Positions 15,585 to 18,171 of a stretch of DNA of 18,171 nt are shown here, in pieces (within the stretch, counting starts at the first letter, position 1; each line of letters opens with the position of its first letter). A model generated the notes under the pieces. The model had not been told where the DNA came from. It did no database searches and was given only the letters and a program-made list of their open reading frames with translations. Source of the DNA: UBA9547 sp044349205 (GTDB lineage Bacteria; Bacteroidota; Bacteroidia; Cytophagales; UBA9547); assembly GCA_044349205.1 (NCBI GenBank), contig JBIKRJ010000025.1:1-18171 (forward strand). The letters run 5' to 3'. The position numbers and the translations under genes were made by a program.

Positions 15585-16184
15585 ATGGCGAAAGTTAAAG
15601 TACCCCGTAAAAGTGTAAAAATGGACATGACCGCCATGTGCGATGTCGGTTTCTTGTTGCTTACTTTTTTCATACTTACCACCTCTTTTAAACCCGACGA
15701 ACCACTTACGGTCGATACGCCAACTTCTACCTCAAAATTTCAGTTACCTGATCGCGACATCATCCTTATTCAAGTTTCGCCCGAAGGAAAAGTATATTTT
15801 GGGATAGATGGACAACCAAATAGACTCGAAATTTTAGACAGAATTTCACAGAAATACGGTGTTCAGTTTAGCGAAAAGCAAAAGCATGAATTTTCTTTGT
15901 TGTCAACTGTTGGAATACCTATCGCGGGCTTAAAATCTTTCTTGGACAAAGAGCCTTTTGAACGGAAGAGTATCAAACAGCAAGGTATTCCTGCCGACAC
16001 TGTACGCAACGAACTCTACGATTGGCTGGCATTTGCCCGTTTGACCAATCCAAGTGCCCGTATTGCCATAAAAGGCGATAGAAGTTCAAACTACGAGGTC
16101 ATGAAAAACGTGATTGGTACTTTACAAGCACAAAACATTAACCGATTCAATCTTGTCACCGGCTTGGAAGCAGGCACCAAATAG
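15585..16184 (+). CDS. exbD: ExbD/TolR family protein, first copy
   Basis: This is the proton-pathway partner of ExbB. It has a short basic cytoplasmic start (MAKVKVPRKS), then one membrane helix at about 17-35 with the essential acid Asp20 in MTAMCDVGFLLLTFF, then a periplasmic domain. The protein is 199 residues, longer than enterobacterial ExbD (about 140). The additional length is a Lys/Glu-rich insertion near residues 85-140 between the first strand (DIILIQVSPEGKVYFG) and the ARIAIKGDRSSNYEVMKNVI segment. It lies 21 bases before the second exbD. ExbD and TolR cannot be separated by sequence alone, but the tonB gene downstream favours ExbD. Confidence 0.9.
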   Translation: MAKVKVPRKSVKMDMTAMCDVGFLLLTFFILTTSFKPDEPLTVDTPTSTSKFQLPDRDIILIQVSPEGKVYFGIDGQPNRLEILDRISQKYGVQFSEKQKHEFSLLSTVGIPIAGLKSFLDKEPFERKSIKQQGIPADTVRNELYDWLAFARLTNPSARIAIKGDRSSNYEVMKNVIGTLQAQNINRFNLVTGLEAGTK

Positions 16185-16205
16185 ATTGAACACTAATTCA
16201 GCAAA

Positions 16206-16739
16206 ATGGCACAAATAGAAGAATCGGGAGGTAAGGGTAAAAAAGGCGGCAAAGGAAAAAAACATTCGCCCAACGTGGATATGACTCCCATGGTCGATTT
16301 GGCTTTTCTTTTGATTACCTTCTTTATGTTGACTACTACGTTCAGCAAGCCACAGACTATGCAACTGAACATGCCCGACAAGACCGAAACCAACGAAAAA
16401 AGCGAAGCTAAAGCTTCAGAATCACTAACCCTACTTTTGGTTGAAAACGATAAAATATTGTGGTATCAGGGAATTCCTGAGGAAGCCAAATTGGAAGAAA
16501 CCGATTTTTCTTCAGAAGGTTTGCGCAAACTAATTATGGACAAAACCGCAAAAGTGGGAAAAGATGGAAATGGGAAAGACAAAATTGTGATTATCATCAA
16601 ACCCATGGACAAATCTAGATACAAAAACACGGTAGATGTGTTGGACGAAATGAACATAACCCAATCGCAGCGTTATGCCATTGTAGATGTACTGCCTTTG
16701 GAAAAAGAATTAGTAGCAAAGTACAAAGCAACAAAATAG
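16206..16739 (+). CDS. exbD: ExbD/TolR family protein, second copy
   Basis: The 177-residue product has a very basic Gly/Lys cytoplasmic N-terminus (residues 8-20) and a membrane helix at about 28-46 containing the essential acid Asp31 in MTPMVDLAFLLITFF. The periplasmic domain ends with IIIKPMDKSRYKNTVDVLDEM and YAIVDVLPLE. It differs clearly from the first copy outside the helix, so the two are not a recent duplication. Both keep the proton-binding acid, which suggests both can take part in the motor, perhaps as a heterodimer inside the ExbB ring (inference). The tonB gene starts 6 bases after the stop. Confidence 0.91.
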   Translation: MAQIEESGGKGKKGGKGKKHSPNVDMTPMVDLAFLLITFFMLTTTFSKPQTMQLNMPDKTETNEKSEAKASESLTLLLVENDKILWYQGIPEEAKLEETDFSSEGLRKLIMDKTAKVGKDGNGKDKIVIIIKPMDKSRYKNTVDVLDEMNITQSQRYAIVDVLPLEKELVAKYKATK

Positions 16740-16745
16740 CGAAAG

Positions 16746-17549
16746 ATGGGTTACGCATTATTTAAAAAATCTTGGAAAGACATCATCTTTGAGAAAAGGA
16801 ACAAGGAATATGGTGCCTACGAGTTGCGCGAAGAATACGATCGCTACATATTGCGTGCACTCCTCATTGCGGTAATTTTTGCTTTCTTATCTATCGCTGG
16901 TCCTGGTATCTACAAGTGGTTGTTCCCTGAAAAACCATTTGAAAGAGAAGAAATGATAGAGGTGGATTTGGCAAAACTACCACCCCCTCCTGAAAACCCA
17001 AACGAACCACCACCGCCACCACCACCCAAAATTGAATTGCCCAAGGTGGAAACTATTAAGTTTTTACCACCCGAAGTGAAAAAAGATGAATTGGTGAATG
17101 AACCGCCACCTACAATCGAGGAGGTAAAAGAAGCCGTGATTTCGAACAAATCGGAAGAAGGGGAAAAAGGTGGTGAAACAGCCGTAGTGGTAGAAGAAAG
17201 TGCACCCGTGGCTATTGAAGAACCAAAAGAAGAGGAAGTGCTACTCTATGCCGAACAAATGCCATCTTTTGTAGGCGGGTACAAAGAAATGATGCTTTTC
17301 ATTCAGAAGAATATTGTCTATCCAAAAGAAGCCTTGAACATGGGAATTGAAGGCAAAGTGTATGTAGAATTTATTGTAGATGCACATGGTCACTTAAGCA
17401 ACTTTATTGTGAAAAGAGGCATTGGTTACGGTTGCGACGAGGCAGCAGTAAGTGTGATGAAAAAAATGCCTAAATGGGAGCCTGCAAGGGTAAACGGCAG
17501 ACCGGTAAAGTTGAAAACCAGCATTCCTATCGTGTTCAAATTAGGTTAA
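16746..17549 (+). CDS. tonB: TonB family energy transducer
   Basis: TonB spans the periplasm and transmits force to TonB-dependent outer-membrane receptors. The 267-residue product begins with a cytoplasmic stretch (about 1-35) that includes FEKRNKEYGAYELR, typical of Bacteroidota TonB. A single membrane helix follows at about 36-57. Next come a Pro-rich and Glu/Lys-rich periplasmic linker at about 78-165 with runs of four and seven prolines, and a C-terminal TonB domain at about 170-267. That domain starts with MPSFVGGYKEMMLFIQKNI and contains YPKEALNMGIEGKVYVEFIVD and the final MPKWEPARVNGRPVKLKTSI segment. The neighbours exbB and two exbD genes upstream fit this role exactly. Confidence 0.95.
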   Translation: MGYALFKKSWKDIIFEKRNKEYGAYELREEYDRYILRALLIAVIFAFLSIAGPGIYKWLFPEKPFEREEMIEVDLAKLPPPPENPNEPPPPPPPKIELPKVETIKFLPPEVKKDELVNEPPPTIEEVKEAVISNKSEEGEKGGETAVVVEESAPVAIEEPKEEEVLLYAEQMPSFVGGYKEMMLFIQKNIVYPKEALNMGIEGKVYVEFIVDAHGHLSNFIVKRGIGYGCDEAAVSVMKKMPKWEPARVNGRPVKLKTSIPIVFKLG

Positions 17550-17586
17550 ACCCAAGTTGCTCTTTTGCAACTTCAACCATTCCAAA

Positions 17587-17787
17587 ATGCCAAAAATACT
17601 GTTATACTTCTCGGCTTTGATGTCGCTTCTTTACTTGTATTTTGGAGTGTACATTGCTTTGTCTACTAACGTCAAACAAGTGATTCCTTACCCTTACAAC
17701 ATTTTTTTAGGAATGGTACTAGTGGGTTATGGTGGCTTCAGAGTGTATCGTTTTTACCAGTTATTGGTAAAGCACAAAAATGACTAA
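17587..17787 (+). CDS. Small two-helix membrane protein of unknown function
   Basis: I do not recognise the family. The ATG at 17587 gives 66 residues with two predicted membrane helices (about 4-25 and 38-56) joined by a short loop containing STNVKQVIPYPYN, and a basic tail (VYRFYQLLVKHKND). An earlier in-frame TTG at 17557 would add ten polar residues and is less likely. It sits 37 bases after tonB. Its last three codons overlap the start of the next gene by 8 bases, which implies translational coupling with the PstS-like lipoprotein. A role next to the Ton motor or the lipoprotein is inferred from position only. Confidence 0.75.
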   Translation: MPKILLYFSALMSLLYLYFGVYIALSTNVKQVIPYPYNIFLGMVLVGYGGFRVYRFYQLLVKHKND

Positions 17788-18171
17788 GTACGTATTTCCA
17801 GTTTTGCTAGTATTGTTGGGTGCTTGCCGTCAACAAGGTGAGGAAATGCCCGAAACGGCCACTAGCGGTACTTTACGCATAGCTTACGATGAATCTTATT
17901 TGCCAATTGCCAATCAAGAAACAGCAATTTTTCAGTATTTATACAAAAACGCCACAGTTTTGGAAACTGTGCTGCCCCAAGAGATGTCGCATGCACTTTT
18001 TTTAAAGGATTCGGTAAAAGTGATAATCAGTTCCCGTATGTTGTCTGAAGAGGAGTTGAAGTATTTGAATAGCCGAAAGGTGTATCCTAAAACCTACGAG
18101 TTTGCCAACGATGGTTTGATGATTTTGGCAAGTCACCAAAGTGATGACAGCTGCATTAGTCTAGAAAAATT
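17780..18171 (+). CDS. PstS-like substrate-binding lipoprotein, N-terminal part
   Basis: The frame opens with ATG at 17780 and runs off the window after 130 full codons. The first 15 residues form a lipoprotein signal ending in the lipobox Leu-Gly-Ala-Cys, with Cys16 the lipidated residue. The mature part has the strand TSGTLRIAYDESYLPIANQE, then FQYLYKNATV, VKVIISSRMLSEEELKYLN and a hinge-like YEFANDGLMILAS. This is the layout of phosphate/PstS-type periplasmic binding proteins, with the short first lobe common in Bacteroidota. The gene overlaps the small membrane protein by 8 bases and belongs to the Ton operon. No ABC permease genes are visible, so a phosphate-transport role should not be assumed. 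Confidence 0.75.
   Translation, partial: MTKYVFPVLLVLLGACRQQGEEMPETATSGTLRIAYDESYLPIANQETAIFQYLYKNATVLETVLPQEMSHALFLKDSVKVIISSRMLSEEELKYLNSRKVYPKTYEFANDGLMILASHQSDDSCISLEK

Noticed and set aside
16979..17030. CCA/CCACC repeats as a microsatellite or phase-variable tract
   Set aside because: They encode the expected proline-rich TonB linker, and codons vary along the run.

Overview
The window looks like a chromosomal segment from a Gram-negative member of the Bacteroidota. This rests on several things read from the sequence: almost no Shine-Dalgarno sequences before the starts, -7 boxes of the TAnnTTTG type, a proline-rich TonB with the C-terminal form typical of this phylum, an exbB-exbD-exbD-tonB cluster, and an LPS sugar gene (kdsB). 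I see no insertion sequence, prophage, CRISPR array, tRNA or rRNA. Most of the content is core metabolism, repair and envelope machinery.

Layout. (1) The left edge (1-154, minus) holds the first 51 codons of a secreted protein cut by the window. It is divergent from mutS (290-2896, plus). (2) A minus-strand run reads right to left: leuA (leucine synthesis), thyA (dTMP synthesis) 4 bases later, and an MgtA-type Mg2+ P-type ATPase 64 bases after that. The ATPase stop codon directly abuts the mutS stop codon. (3) A second minus-strand pair is a periplasmic-binding-protein-like cytosolic protein followed 2 bases later by kdsB. It ends in a hairpin terminator, and the U-tract of that terminator lies next to the leuA promoter. 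(4) xerD (9610-10509, plus) faces a membrane fatty acid desaturase (10590-11663, minus). The desaturase has the best promoter in the window and a leader that can fold into hairpins. (5) yceI (plus) has an ECF-sigma-like promoter and a textbook terminator, followed by htpG (plus). (6) After a 34-bp perfect palindrome comes a Ton energy-transduction operon running off the right edge: exbB, exbD, exbD, tonB, a 66-residue membrane protein, and a PstS-like lipoprotein truncated at base 18171.

How the genes work together. The ExbB/ExbD/TonB proteins form the proton-driven motor that powers TonB-dependent outer-membrane receptors. KdsB activates Kdo for lipid A-core assembly, and the desaturase adjusts membrane lipid fluidity. 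MutS, ThyA and XerD serve DNA repair, precursor supply and chromosome dimer resolution. No clearly undescribed multi-gene system stands out. The observations most worth following are the structured desaturase leader, the cytosolic binding-protein/kdsB pair, the ECF-like yceI promoter with its nested palindromes, and the small membrane protein plus PstS-like lipoprotein coupled to the Ton genes.
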